Origin: Acidovorax benzenivorans
Lineage (GTDB): Bacteria > Pseudomonadota > Gammaproteobacteria > Burkholderiales > Burkholderiaceae_C
DNA length: 64,000 bases
Direction: 5' to 3'
Assembly: GCF_028680575.1 (NCBI RefSeq)
Contig: NZ_JAPCKI010000006.1
Coordinates: 1-64,000, forward strand
This document shows, piece after piece, positions 1-7,595 of the stretch. A model generated the notes under the pieces. The model was not told the DNA's origin, did not search any database, and saw only the letters and a program-made list of their open reading frames with translations. Within the stretch, counting starts at the first letter, position 1. Each line of letters starts with the position of its first letter. The position numbers and the translations under genes were made by a program.

Positions 1-126
1 AACGTTCCGTCAGATTGTTCGGTGCCACCCCATGGTGCTGAAGAATGGCTTGAGCCGGATGCGGGGTGACTCGCACGTCCGGTTCTTAGGGGGCGGCGGC
101 GCAGCAATGCGCCGCTGCTACCCGAC
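1..126 (+). mobile_element. Group II intron, 3' end (domains V and VI), truncated by window edge
   Basis: Bases 52-85 form a 34-nt domain V: the first and last eight bases pair, an AGC triad sits at the base of the stem, and a short bulged upper stem follows. Bases 86-126 fold as domain VI, with arms GCGGCGCA and TGCGCCGC and a candidate branch-point A in the CTACCC stretch, ending at about CCCGAC. This is the usual 3' end of a bacterial group II intron on the plus strand. The intron-encoded reverse transcriptase would lie left of the window. The exact 3' splice site is uncertain by a few bases. Confidence 0.85.
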
Positions 127-128
127 GG

Positions 129-410
129 CGTGATAGGGTGAAGGGAACAGTAAGCCAGCCCCGCCCGCAAAGCAAGTCGGTCATCGAAGTCGCAGCCCTC
201 CCTGCCGATCCGGCAAACCGGTTCGGCGGTATCGGAGGGGGCGCCAAGCCCGGCGCGGCGGGGATGGGCCGCAGGTCGATCCCCAGGAGGTAAGCACAGC
301 GCGCAGCACCGCAGGGGCGAAGGCGTCAGCGATGAAAGCCCGCAAGGACGAGACGCCTCCGGTGGCTCGGTGCACAGCACGCCAGCGCGCTCCGGCCAGG
401 CCGGAGACGC
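129..410. repeat. Structured GC-rich repeat, copy A
   Basis: This stretch aligns with bases 5410-5750 through several conserved blocks: CCGATCCGGC, CCGGTTCGGCGGTATC, GGGCGCCAAG, GCGGCGGGGATGGGC, GAAGGCGTCAGC, GAAAGCCCG and GAGACGCC. The only open frame across it (about 181-447, minus strand) has composition typical of a shadow. It is probably a non-coding structured element of the mobile element. The group II intron ends immediately before it. Bases 411-620 after it hold nothing I can identify. Confidence 0.6.
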
Positions 411-620
411 ACAACTCAGTAAAGCCACAAAAGACACATTGACGCAAAACCGCAGTCCCATGAACCCATCACGACGGATTCACGGAAACCCACAGAGCAG
501 CAAACCCACAGATCCAACAACGCGCCAAATCCGCAAACACGGATGAACGCTTTGTCGTACTTCCGCACTACCGGGCGAAACAACGCACGCACCGCGACTC
601 TCCAACGCGACGAGACAAGA

Positions 621-641
621 GCGCCCCGCTGAGCGGGGCGC
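621..641 (-). terminator. Hairpin terminator after the DUF736 gene
   Basis: A perfect 9-bp stem (GCGCCCCGC with GCGGGGCGC, 3-nt loop) lies 11 bp downstream of the DUF736 stop codon on the minus strand. It is followed by a weak T-rich TCTTGTCT run. Likely rho-independent, with a poor T tract. Confidence 0.6.
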
Positions 642-652
642 CGAGGGCGACG

Positions 653-961
653 TCAGTCGCCCTTGCTGCGCGACCAGATCAGGTTGTGCGCACCATCATC
701 GCCTTCGACCAAGCGGGCGTAGAGGGTGGCAGGGAACGACGGATCGTCCAGGGTCACGGACAGGTAGGGGCGCTCCGCCTTGCTGAGTTTCTTCCACGCT
801 GCGCCGATCTCCAGTCCATTGACTGCGACGACGCGGTAGTCCGGAGCGTTCTCGCTTGCCTTGTCGCTGGGAACGAGACGGACCTTGACGTTGAGCGTCA
901 GGGTGCGAACCGTGCCGGTGTAGCTGCCGTTCTGTGTGGTGAAGGTGCCGATGTTGGCCAT
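653..961 (-). CDS. DUF736 family protein
   Basis: A 102-residue protein beginning MANIGTFT. It covers the whole DUF736 domain, with the family pattern RTLTLNVK (residues 19-26), ENAPDYRV (37-44), IGAAWKK (52-58), YLSVTLDDPSFP (66-77) and LIWSR (94-98). DUF736 proteins are small cytoplasmic proteins of unknown biochemical role, carried by plasmids and integrative conjugative elements near ParB and DUF932 genes, as here. I chose the start at 961 because AAAGGA lies about 10 nt upstream; longer upstream extensions have no coding character. It is the last gene of the leftward module and is separated from the thioesterase gene by 500 bp. Confidence 0.9.
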   Translation of the reverse strand: MANIGTFTTQNGSYTGTVRTLTLNVKVRLVPSDKASENAPDYRVVAVNGLEIGAAWKKLSKAERPYLSVTLDDPSFPATLYARLVEGDDGAHNLIWSRSKGD

Positions 962-1463
962 GATGAAGTCCTTTCGAGTTTGTCCAGGTCGCGCCCATCG
1001 CGGCCTTGGCGTGATCCGACGGGCGAGGGTCGGGCGCGCCGCACCCCGCAGCGAAGCACAGGGGCCGCAGCGCAGCGAAGGACCGGGAGGCCCGAGAAAT
1101 TTGCCGCGCGAGGAATCCGCGCAGCGGAGGGGAAATTTGTCGGGCCGGACGGTTGCGGCGAAGAAGCCCGAGGCGGCGCAAACGAAGTGCAGCACCACCG
1201 TGCCGGAGCCAGGATTCACGGCAAATACAAGGCCGCTGTGGGGGTGATCCTGTACCGAAAGGGTTCATGGCCCCGCGCCGCTCCGCCTCACCGTAGCGCA
1301 GCGCTTGCGGCACAGCGCCATACGCGACTCAAGCCGGCCGTCACCGACGTTCAAGCACCAGGCAATTCACGTTGCGGCAGGTACGGCGCACGTCCTGAGC
1401 ACGGCCGCGGGAGAAGGTCAGGAAGTCGCCCTGGCAGTACGGACGCATGCTCGCATCCACGGG
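962..1463. other. Intergenic region with a long hairpin (1089-1146)
   Basis: I support no gene in these 502 bp. The strongest feature is an imperfect hairpin: 1089-1095 pairs with 1140-1146, then after one G-G mismatch 1097-1102 (AAATTT) pairs with 1133-1138, and an inner GC-rich stem pairs 1104-1107 with 1124-1127. The AAATTT blocks stand out in otherwise GC-rich DNA. The hairpin could be part of the DUF736 leader on the minus strand. The rest is GC-rich sequence with no recognisable signal. Confidence 0.5.
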
Positions 1464-1928
1464 CTATCGCGCCATTCCCATGTGATGGTGCACACGCTGA
1501 AGCGCCTCGACCTTGGCCGCGATGCGTGTCTCGATGACCGTCCGCTGCACCGTCACCAGCGTGACAGTGGCCTCGCACACGATTTCGTCCGTGTCGCAGG
1601 CCTGCACACGGAACGTCGCGCTCCGCTCCCCCATCCGTTCCAGCCATCCGCGCAGCCGCAGAGAAGACCCTGGCGGGATCGGGCCTCGGTGGTCGATGCG
1701 GATCGTTCGGCCCACCACCACTTCAGCTTCATCGACGTACTGCTGCATCTCCCGGATGCAAACGGATTCGATCACTGCCACCAGGTACCCCGTGGCAAGG
1801 CATTCAATCAGTCGCTCCGCATACCCGCTGCCGTGAGGCAGCCGGGCGAAGAGCGACTTCGCCGTCTGGTCCGCCGGTACGGTGTAGGACTCTTCAAAGA
1901 ATATCTCGCTGACGCCTTGGTGGTTCAT
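1464..1928 (-). CDS. FlK-like hotdog-fold thioesterase
   Basis: A 154-residue protein resembling the fluoroacetyl-CoA thioesterase FlK and related acyl-CoA thioesterases. The family's catalytic Thr-Glu-His triad (Thr42, Glu50, His76 in FlK) has exact counterparts in Thr46, Glu54 and His80, with the same spacings of 8 and 26. The stretch VVVGRTIRIDHRGPIPPG (70-87) matches the central strand and loop. I set the start at MNHQGVSE because upstream codons run through the ParB terminator; the ribosome binding site is weak. It would hydrolyse an acyl-CoA thioester in the cytoplasm; the natural substrate is unknown. A metabolic enzyme between parB and the DUF736 gene is unusual, so it may be cargo. 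Confidence 0.75.
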   Translation of the reverse strand: MNHQGVSEIFFEESYTVPADQTAKSLFARLPHGSGYAERLIECLATGYLVAVIESVCIREMQQYVDEAEVVVGRTIRIDHRGPIPPGSSLRLRGWLERMGERSATFRVQACDTDEIVCEATVTLVTVQRTVIETRIAAKVEALQRVHHHMGMAR

Positions 1929-2128
1929 GGGTTGTCTGGGTGAGTTTTCACAAGCCAGATCAGCGCAGGATTGCGGGTGATCGGCGCTGCTCGATGCTCC
2001 CGTGACCCGCAGAATCCTTTCACCCACCGCAGCGAGTGCTGGCGTAGCGCGCCGCTCTGGTCGCAGCGGACTTGGTACCCCGGAAGTCCCAACGCGCGTG
2101 GCAGACCTGCCGCGCGCGTCGCGCCTAT

Positions 2129-2159
2129 GCAAAAAGCCCCGGCCCACTGGCCGGGGCTT
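2129..2159 (-). terminator. Rho-independent terminator of parB
   Basis: A perfect 11-bp stem (2134-2144 with 2149-2159, loop CACT) is followed on the minus strand by a T5 run, six bases after the parB stop codon. Confidence 0.9.
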
Positions 2160-2164
2160 CATGC

Positions 2165-4213
2165 TCACGCCACAGCGTGTGCGTCCTCGTGGACCTCCGA
2201 ATCGGCACTGCCGCTGGCATCGGCGCAGGCATTGGCATCACCCCCGACCGCGCGCCCCGCCCCTGCTTCGACTTCGACAGCCGCTTCCTGCCCCCGGAAC
2301 ATCACCGGCAGCCACCCCGTCCCCGCAGCCAGCCGCTCGGCCTCGCTCGCAATCTCTGCCTTCCTGAGCTTGCCCAGCCGGTTCACCTGATCGGGCGCAA
2401 ACACCTGCACCGCTTCCAGCGCCTTGGCTTTCGAGACATGCTCGAAGTAGCCTGCGGCGGTCGGGATCCACCAATCGTGCATGTCGAGGTTCACGGCATG
2501 CGCCAGCGCAGTGGCGGGGACTTCTCCTTCCTGCGAAGCCAGCGCGCTGACCGTGGAAGCCACACACACCGCCAGCAAGGACAGCAGCTCCTGCTGCGGG
2601 AACGCCAGCAGTTCCGCGAACAGCGCGTCCGAGTCGCTGGGCAGGCGATGGACCCAGGCCTCCCGCACCTTGAGCATGCCCACGGCTGCGGGGGCATCGG
2701 CCATGTCGGGCGCATGCAGTCCAAGCCCATCCTGTGGTGTCGCAGAAATATTGACTGCCGAGTCTCCCACCCCGTAGCTCCCCACGATCACCCTCAGCGC
2801 AAGGCGATGCACCAGGGCGACCAGTGCAACGTGGGGATGCCGAGCCACCTCGGCCTGCAGCGCTGCCGTGCGGTGCGCGCTGAGGCGCTTGGCCAGCTTC
2901 TCCGAGATTCCTGACTTAGCAGGCTCGTCGGTGTCGGTATCCGGGTTGCCGCCCGCCCCGCCCTCTTCCTGCCGCGCCTTATCCCGCAGGACCTTGGCCT
3001 GTTCCTCGCGCAGGAGGCCACGGTGCACCACCACCCCGCCCATGTGATCGACCGACACCACGGCACCGGCCAGCGCCACCACGGCGGGCGGGTATTCGAC
3101 CAGTTGGCGTTCCACGGCCTCCAGCTCATTGCCGAGTGCGTCCATGGCGTCGTGCAGCGCCTGCGCCTGCTCGTCGGTCATGTCCTCATTCTCGTCGTCC
3201 AGTTGCTCCTGCAATTTCGCCTGCTGGTCTTCCAGCTTGGCGATGCGTTTGGCCTCGGTCTTGGTGGGCTCCCGGCGTGTGCTGCGCGCCCGCTGGAACT
3301 GGTAGAGGTCAGATGCGGTGGCACGCGGCGCCACATCCACCCAGGCCCAGCCTTCGGCGTGCACCTGCTCGGCCAGTGGAGCGAGCTTGTCTCGCGCCAG
3401 CGCCTCCAGCAGCGCCCCATCGGTCAGGAAGATGCCATTGTGTTCATCCGCAAACAGGTCGCGGCGCACGCCGCCGCCCGCCTGTTCGTAGGACTCCAGT
3501 CCGACACATCGCACCACCGCATCGCGGCTGGCATCGATTTCTTCACTGGTCAGGTGGTCGCGCAACGCGTCCGGGCTGCGCTGCCATTGGGGTGATTCGT
3601 AGAAAGCTGCCTCCTGCGCCGCATGGTCGTCGGTGATGGCCAGCGCCATCAACTGCTCCAGCGTCACAGCCTGCGTTCCGAAGTCCGCCAGCAGGCGGGG
3701 CGAGACATTGGCAAGCTTCAAGCGCCGCTGAACCACCAACGGCGTCACACCGAAATCTGCAGCAATGTCCTCCACCGGTCGGCCTTCAGCCACCAAATCT
3801 TTCCATGCAAACAGTTCTTCAATGGGAGACATGGCCTCGCGCTGGACGTTTTCGGTCAGGCTCACGGTGCGCGCTGCATCGTCCTGCACCAGCAGGCAAT
3901 AGACCTCACGCTCTTTCGCCAGCTTGCGGCGCTTGACCAGCAGCTTGAGCGCTGCGAGGCGCCGCCGCCCGGCCACCACCTCGTAATGCTCGCCATCGGG
4001 CGCAGCCACCACGGTGAGGTTTTGCAGCAGGCCCACACGGGCGATGCTCGATGCGAGTTCGGGAATCGACGTGCCGCCGCTCTTGCGCACGTTGCGGCTG
4101 GAGGGCCGCAGCCTGGACAACGGGATCAGCAGCAGTTCCTGCGACACCGACATGGCGGCGGCGGTGCTGCCCGTGGTGATGGCGTGGGTTTCTTGAAAGG
4201 TAGCGGTGTTCAT
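2165..4213 (-). CDS. Long ParB/RepB/Spo0J-family partition protein
   Basis: A 682-residue protein. Residues of about 28-130 are the ParB N-terminal domain (PLSRLRPSSRNVRK, then VVAGRRRLAALK with the GRRR motif, then LTENVQREAMSPIEE). A helix-turn-helix follows (DIAADFGVTPLVVQRRLKLA). The C-terminal 400 residues include a charged coiled-coil stretch (EDQQAKLQEQLDDENEDM). Such long ParB proteins are typical of integrative conjugative elements and IncP-like plasmids, where they are thought to help maintain the element; no ParA lies in the window. The start at 4213 has AGGAG 8 nt upstream. It follows the DUF932 gene by about 95 bp with a hairpin between, so it may have its own promoter. Confidence 0.88.
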   Translation of the reverse strand: MNTATFQETHAITTGSTAAAMSVSQELLLIPLSRLRPSSRNVRKSGGTSIPELASSIARVGLLQNLTVVAAPDGEHYEVVAGRRRLAALKLLVKRRKLAKEREVYCLLVQDDAARTVSLTENVQREAMSPIEELFAWKDLVAEGRPVEDIAADFGVTPLVVQRRLKLANVSPRLLADFGTQAVTLEQLMALAITDDHAAQEAAFYESPQWQRSPDALRDHLTSEEIDASRDAVVRCVGLESYEQAGGGVRRDLFADEHNGIFLTDGALLEALARDKLAPLAEQVHAEGWAWVDVAPRATASDLYQFQRARSTRREPTKTEAKRIAKLEDQQAKLQEQLDDENEDMTDEQAQALHDAMDALGNELEAVERQLVEYPPAVVALAGAVVSVDHMGGVVVHRGLLREEQAKVLRDKARQEEGGAGGNPDTDTDEPAKSGISEKLAKRLSAHRTAALQAEVARHPHVALVALVHRLALRVIVGSYGVGDSAVNISATPQDGLGLHAPDMADAPAAVGMLKVREAWVHRLPSDSDALFAELLAFPQQELLSLLAVCVASTVSALASQEGEVPATALAHAVNLDMHDWWIPTAAGYFEHVSKAKALEAVQVFAPDQVNRLGKLRKAEIASEAERLAAGTGWLPVMFRGQEAAVEVEAGAGRAVGGDANACADASGSADSEVHEDAHAVA

Positions 4214-4281
4214 GATGAAGCTCCTATCGGTCAAAGAAAGGGAAAGAGACAAAAGGAAAGCGAGAAAAACAAGGAATGGCA

Positions 4282-4300
4282 GGAGGGGCTGCGCCCCTCC
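4282..4300 (-). terminator. Hairpin between the DUF932 gene and parB
   Basis: A perfect 8-bp stem (GGAGGGGC with GCCCCTCC, loop TGC) lies 10 bp after the DUF932 stop. On the minus strand a TTGTTTTTCT run comes about 10 nt later. It may be a terminator or attenuator. Confidence 0.5.
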
Positions 4301-4309
4301 GAACGAAGC

Positions 4310-5137
4310 TCAGGCCTTGAGCTGGCGCATGCCATCGGCCAGCAGCCACAGGGCGCGGTTCAGGCGCAGGTTCTGGTCAATACCCTGCACGGGCCGGGTG
4401 CTCTGGCGGCGCCCGTTGGCGGCGCGGGCGCGCAGGCCGCCCTTGATGAGGTTTTCTTGGGTGCGGTTGAACACGCTCCACAAGTCGCGGCGGTCGTCGT
4501 CCGTGCGGCGCGGCATCAGGATTTGTGTTTCCGTGATGGGTGCAGGCTTGGCCGGGTCGTCGTACTTGAGGGTCAGCGCGGCGCGGGCAAACACCTCCGA
4601 CTCCCCGGCGTCCAGGGTGATCGCCTGCATGGATTCGCGGGATTGCTGGGCCTGACCAAAGCCATTCTGGACTTCATACGCGCCCTCAATGACCTGCCCG
4701 GCCACATCGCCCTTGTGGGGCACGCGCACATCGGCCACGGTATCGCCGCACACCAGTCCGTTTTGGCAGACGAAGCGGAACATGCCCGCCAGCATCTGGT
4801 AGCTGCTGGTCCCGTCATGGGAGTTGAGCAGGATGATTTCGTTGGCCTCGCGGCCATTGATCTGGCTGGCATGGCGCAGCCGGATCATGTGCTTGGTGAA
4901 GTCGCGCCGCCCCTCCTGGCGCACACGGGTCTGGCAGACCATGAAGGGTTGGAAGCCCTCCCCTCTCAGCTTCTGCAGCACGGTCGCCGTGGGGATGTAG
5001 CTGTAGCGCTCGGACCGGCTGCCGTGCGGGGCCTGCGCAAAGATGGACGGGGCCACGGCCCTGATCTGGTCGTCCGACAAAGGATGCTCGGAACGCAGCA
5101 CCGGTGATTGCGGCGCGAAACGGGATGCGAGTTGCAT
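4310..5137 (-). CDS. DUF932 family protein of mobile elements
   Basis: A 275-residue protein matching the DUF932 (phage/plasmid-like TIGR03299) family: YSYIPTATVLQKLRGEGF (about 46-63), a central region with HMIRLRHA, EIILLNSHDGTSSYQM and FRFVCQNGLVCGD, and a C-terminal helical part. The family is found next to ParB and DUF736 genes on conjugative elements and its function is unknown. AGGAG lies about 8 nt before the start at 5137, which rules out the longer reading. Upstream on the minus strand is about 680 bp of strongly structured non-coding DNA that must contain its promoter. Confidence 0.88.
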   Translation of the reverse strand: MQLASRFAPQSPVLRSEHPLSDDQIRAVAPSIFAQAPHGSRSERYSYIPTATVLQKLRGEGFQPFMVCQTRVRQEGRRDFTKHMIRLRHASQINGREANEIILLNSHDGTSSYQMLAGMFRFVCQNGLVCGDTVADVRVPHKGDVAGQVIEGAYEVQNGFGQAQQSRESMQAITLDAGESEVFARAALTLKYDDPAKPAPITETQILMPRRTDDDRRDLWSVFNRTQENLIKGGLRARAANGRRQSTRPVQGIDQNLRLNRALWLLADGMRQLKA

Positions 5138-5293
5138 GGTGATTTCTCCTGACGAAGTTGGCTGTTGAACAAGCCTCACCGGATTCCTAGATTCAGAGCC
5201 CTCTTCGGGCTTCCGGTGGGGTCGGCACGAGGAACCCGGTTGGCCTCGTTGCCACCGTCTTTCCTGAGTTCATCGCCCGCGGCCAAAGGAGCG

Positions 5294-5392
5294 CGCGCCG
5301 GGGTGCCGTCAAGGAAGAAGCGCCAGGAGTGGTGCGGCCCGCAGCCGAAGGCGAGGACACGGCCTGGCGCACCTTGACGGCACCCCGGCGCG
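5294..5392. repeat. Perfect 21-bp inverted repeat with nested stem
   Basis: Bases 5294-5314 are the exact reverse complement of 5372-5392. Inside, 5320-5327 (GCGCCAGG) pairs with 5363-5370 (CCTGGCGC), leaving a GC-rich loop of about 35 nt. The structure would be very stable as RNA or as a DNA cruciform. It lies between the divergent DUF932 gene and a small rightward gene, just before structured repeat copy B. It could be the core of a non-coding RNA, a replication or transfer signal, or a protein binding site. Confidence 0.85.
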
Positions 5393-5404
5393 GGCTACGG
5401 TCGC

Positions 5405-5750
5405 GAAAAAGGTGATGAGGGAAGGAAAGACGGCTGAACAGGCACGGCCCCGCCATGCACGCCGACCCCACGCAAGCGAGAGCGCGCAGCGCCAAAGGCG
5501 CGAAGGCCGATCCGGCGCGACCGGTTCGGCGGTATCACAGGGGCGCCAAGCGCAGTGCGGCGGGGATGGGCTATAAAGCCGATCCCCTGAAGGCAAGCGC
5601 AGCGCGCAGGCCTGGCTCAACGAGCCGGGCCGAAGGCGTCAGCCGAGCAAGGAGAGGGGACGATGGAAGCCCGAAGGGGCGAGACGCCAGGGGTGGCTCG
5701 ATGCAAGGCACGACAGCGCGGCCGACCCGGTCCACAGGCCGGCGACGAAC
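5405..5750. repeat. Structured GC-rich repeat, copy B
   Basis: Diverged partner of bases 129-410 in the same orientation, with shared blocks CCGGTTCGGCGGTATC, GGGCGCCAAG, GCGGCGGGGATGGGC, GAAGGCGTCAGC and GAGACGCC. The run GGTGATGAGGGAAGG at its left end matches GTGATAGGGTGAAGGG right after the intron in copy A. Together the copies flank the maintenance module. Open frames crossing it look non-coding. The adjoining bases 5138-5293 and 5751-5821 contain nothing I can name. Confidence 0.6.
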
Positions 5751-5821
5751 AAGCCAAGCGTCCTCTTTCAGTGCAAGACGTCATACCCCCACAAACTGCG
5801 GCCCTCCTTCACCTGAGCACA

Positions 5822-6031
5822 ATGACATCTGCCATGGAAATCCAAGAATTGCATGACGATGAGCTGATTGCCCAAGCACGTGAGTGGCGACTGCGGGCGC
5901 TGCGCGGAGAGAAGGAAGCACGCGGCATGGCGCACGAGCTAGAACGCGAAGTGCGCAGGCGGTTTGGCAATACCCAAGCCGAGACGCAGCACTCGCTCAA
6001 AGAGGTGCGCGTGCTTGGAGAGCTACCGTAA
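5822..6031 (+). CDS. Small hypothetical protein of the conjugative element
   Basis: A 69-residue helical, charged protein beginning MTSAMEIQELHDDELIAQ, with a central REWRLRALRGEKEARG segment and EREVRRRFG. It resembles short hypothetical proteins on proteobacterial conjugative elements (recalled, not searched). Two starts are possible (5822, or 5834 at MEIQ) and neither has a good ribosome binding site. It is the only rightward gene in the left 10 kb. Function unknown. Confidence 0.55.
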   Translation: MTSAMEIQELHDDELIAQAREWRLRALRGEKEARGMAHELEREVRRRFGNTQAETQHSLKEVRVLGELP

Positions 6032-6298
6032 GGACTGAGCAGCGCCGAGTGCCTTGAACCACTGCATCCTCATATCATCAGAAAAAGGCCAGAGCAGTCA
6101 AGAGCGGCCGGTCAATCATCGGGCTCGATAGGAGCAGACTTCGCAGAGGCCCGTCTCCATGGCCAGAGAGCAACCCCCACCAGAGCTTGCAACTAGGCGC
6201 CGGAGCAGACGCATGCACGACCTCAGGTCATCTCGTACAGAAAAGCACTGGACCCTGATCCGTTCCGCAGGGGTGCACAAGGCAAACCCCAGAAAGCC

Positions 6299-7537
6299 TC
6301 ACTCGGGCCACCACAGCGGCCGATCCAGCGCTGCGCCTTCGGCCCGCAACGCGTCGGCAAGCCCATGCACGGGATCCTTGAGACTGTCTCGCACCAGAGC
6401 GATCCATGTATGCAGGGCCTCGTCCTCTGACTTGTTGCCTGCAATCACCTCCAGGCGGGACAGCATGTCCAGGACACGGTGATAGTCTCCAAATGCCTCC
6501 CCAACAGCAAGCGCGCGCTGTAGCTGGGATGCCCGGGCTTCCCGGCGCTTGGCGCGTGCCTCTTCGGCGGCGGCCGCGATTTGACGTGCGAGATCGGCTT
6601 CCTGCCGCACCTTCGCCCGCATGGCTGCTTCCTCGGCCACCAGCTTCGAGCGAAGCGCTTCCGCCTCAGGAAATGCGATCAGGGCCTGCGTGATCTCGGG
6701 GAGTCGTTGCTCCATCTGCTCCCGGGTCCCCGTCCACTGGCGGGCAATGGCGCTCCAGTCTCGCTCCAGCTTCAGCTTGTAGGCATCAAGGGCCCTGTAC
6801 TCCGCAGGCTCATAGAAGACGCCCTTGCGCGGGGGCTTGATGATTTTTTCCGCCTGTTCGGCGAAGTTCAGGCGAATCGAGCCTCCTGCCCTGCGGATAT
6901 CGACCGTGTTACGGGAACCCTTGCCGCTGGCAACGATCTGACAACCTCCCGCGATGAGTCCACGAAGCAGCGCCTCGTGGAAACGGAGGATCCAGTCAAT
7001 GTTGGCCGTCGTGGCGGTGATGCGCAGGCAGCCTCCGTCGGTGATGTACCGTCCCATCGACATATGGTGTCCTGTGATGCCGCCGAAGAAGGGCCTCCCC
7101 TGACCCGCAGCACGTTCCCTGTCCCGCGCCCGCTTCTGTTCCTCGCGCTCGATGGACCGGAAAAAGCGGGCCGTCCTGGCCACCAGGGGATGGCAGTTGT
7201 CGAGTGAGGTTGGTATTTCGATGGGCGACACGGCGATGCCGTCTTTCGCGCGGGAGAAAGTTTGCCGGACTTGCTGGAACCTCGTGGCATCAGCCGACCG
7301 TGCCGCGGTCATCCCCTCTTCCGGCAAACGAATCACGGCATCCTCATCTGCCTGCGGCAATGGTGTGGGGAGACTCGGCTTTCCAGCCGCATGGCGGGTC
7401 CAGAAGCCGACAGGCGGCACAGGAATGTTGTACCTGCGGCAGAGTTTGGACAGGCCGACGTCCGACAGGCCTAATTGAGGTCCCAGATGCCGGAGCGGCG
7501 TTTTCCAGACCAGCCCATAAAGTTCTGAACGCTTCAC
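6299..7537 (-). CDS. Hypothetical protein with N-terminal helix-turn-helix-like region
   Basis: About 412 residues. The first 50 (KRSELYGLVWKTPLRHLGPQ, then LSDVGLSKLCRRYNIPVPPVG) look like a helix-turn-helix that selects a DNA site. Residues of about 85-260 form an alpha/beta region with no motif I can name, and the last 150 are helical and rich in Ala, Arg and Glu, likely a coiled coil. GAGGAGG stands just before a GTG at 7537, which I prefer to GTG at 7543. It lies 58 bp downstream of the NYN gene, so the two are probably co-transcribed. I know it only as a widespread hypothetical protein; DNA binding is inferred. Confidence 0.7.
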   Translation of the reverse strand: MKRSELYGLVWKTPLRHLGPQLGLSDVGLSKLCRRYNIPVPPVGFWTRHAAGKPSLPTPLPQADEDAVIRLPEEGMTAARSADATRFQQVRQTFSRAKDGIAVSPIEIPTSLDNCHPLVARTARFFRSIEREEQKRARDRERAAGQGRPFFGGITGHHMSMGRYITDGGCLRITATTANIDWILRFHEALLRGLIAGGCQIVASGKGSRNTVDIRRAGGSIRLNFAEQAEKIIKPPRKGVFYEPAEYRALDAYKLKLERDWSAIARQWTGTREQMEQRLPEITQALIAFPEAEALRSKLVAEEAAMRAKVRQEADLARQIAAAAEEARAKRREARASQLQRALAVGEAFGDYHRVLDMLSRLEVIAGNKSEDEALHTWIALVRDSLKDPVHGLADALRAEGAALDRPLWWPE

Positions 7538-7595
7538 CAACACCTCCTCGGGTACGACACGAAAGAACGCACCAGCGCTGACCCGGACCAGAGCC

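Noticed and set aside
181..447. Minus-strand frame in the left structured repeat
   Set aside because: Arg-rich product without homologue in the second copy; the frame is not conserved between copies.
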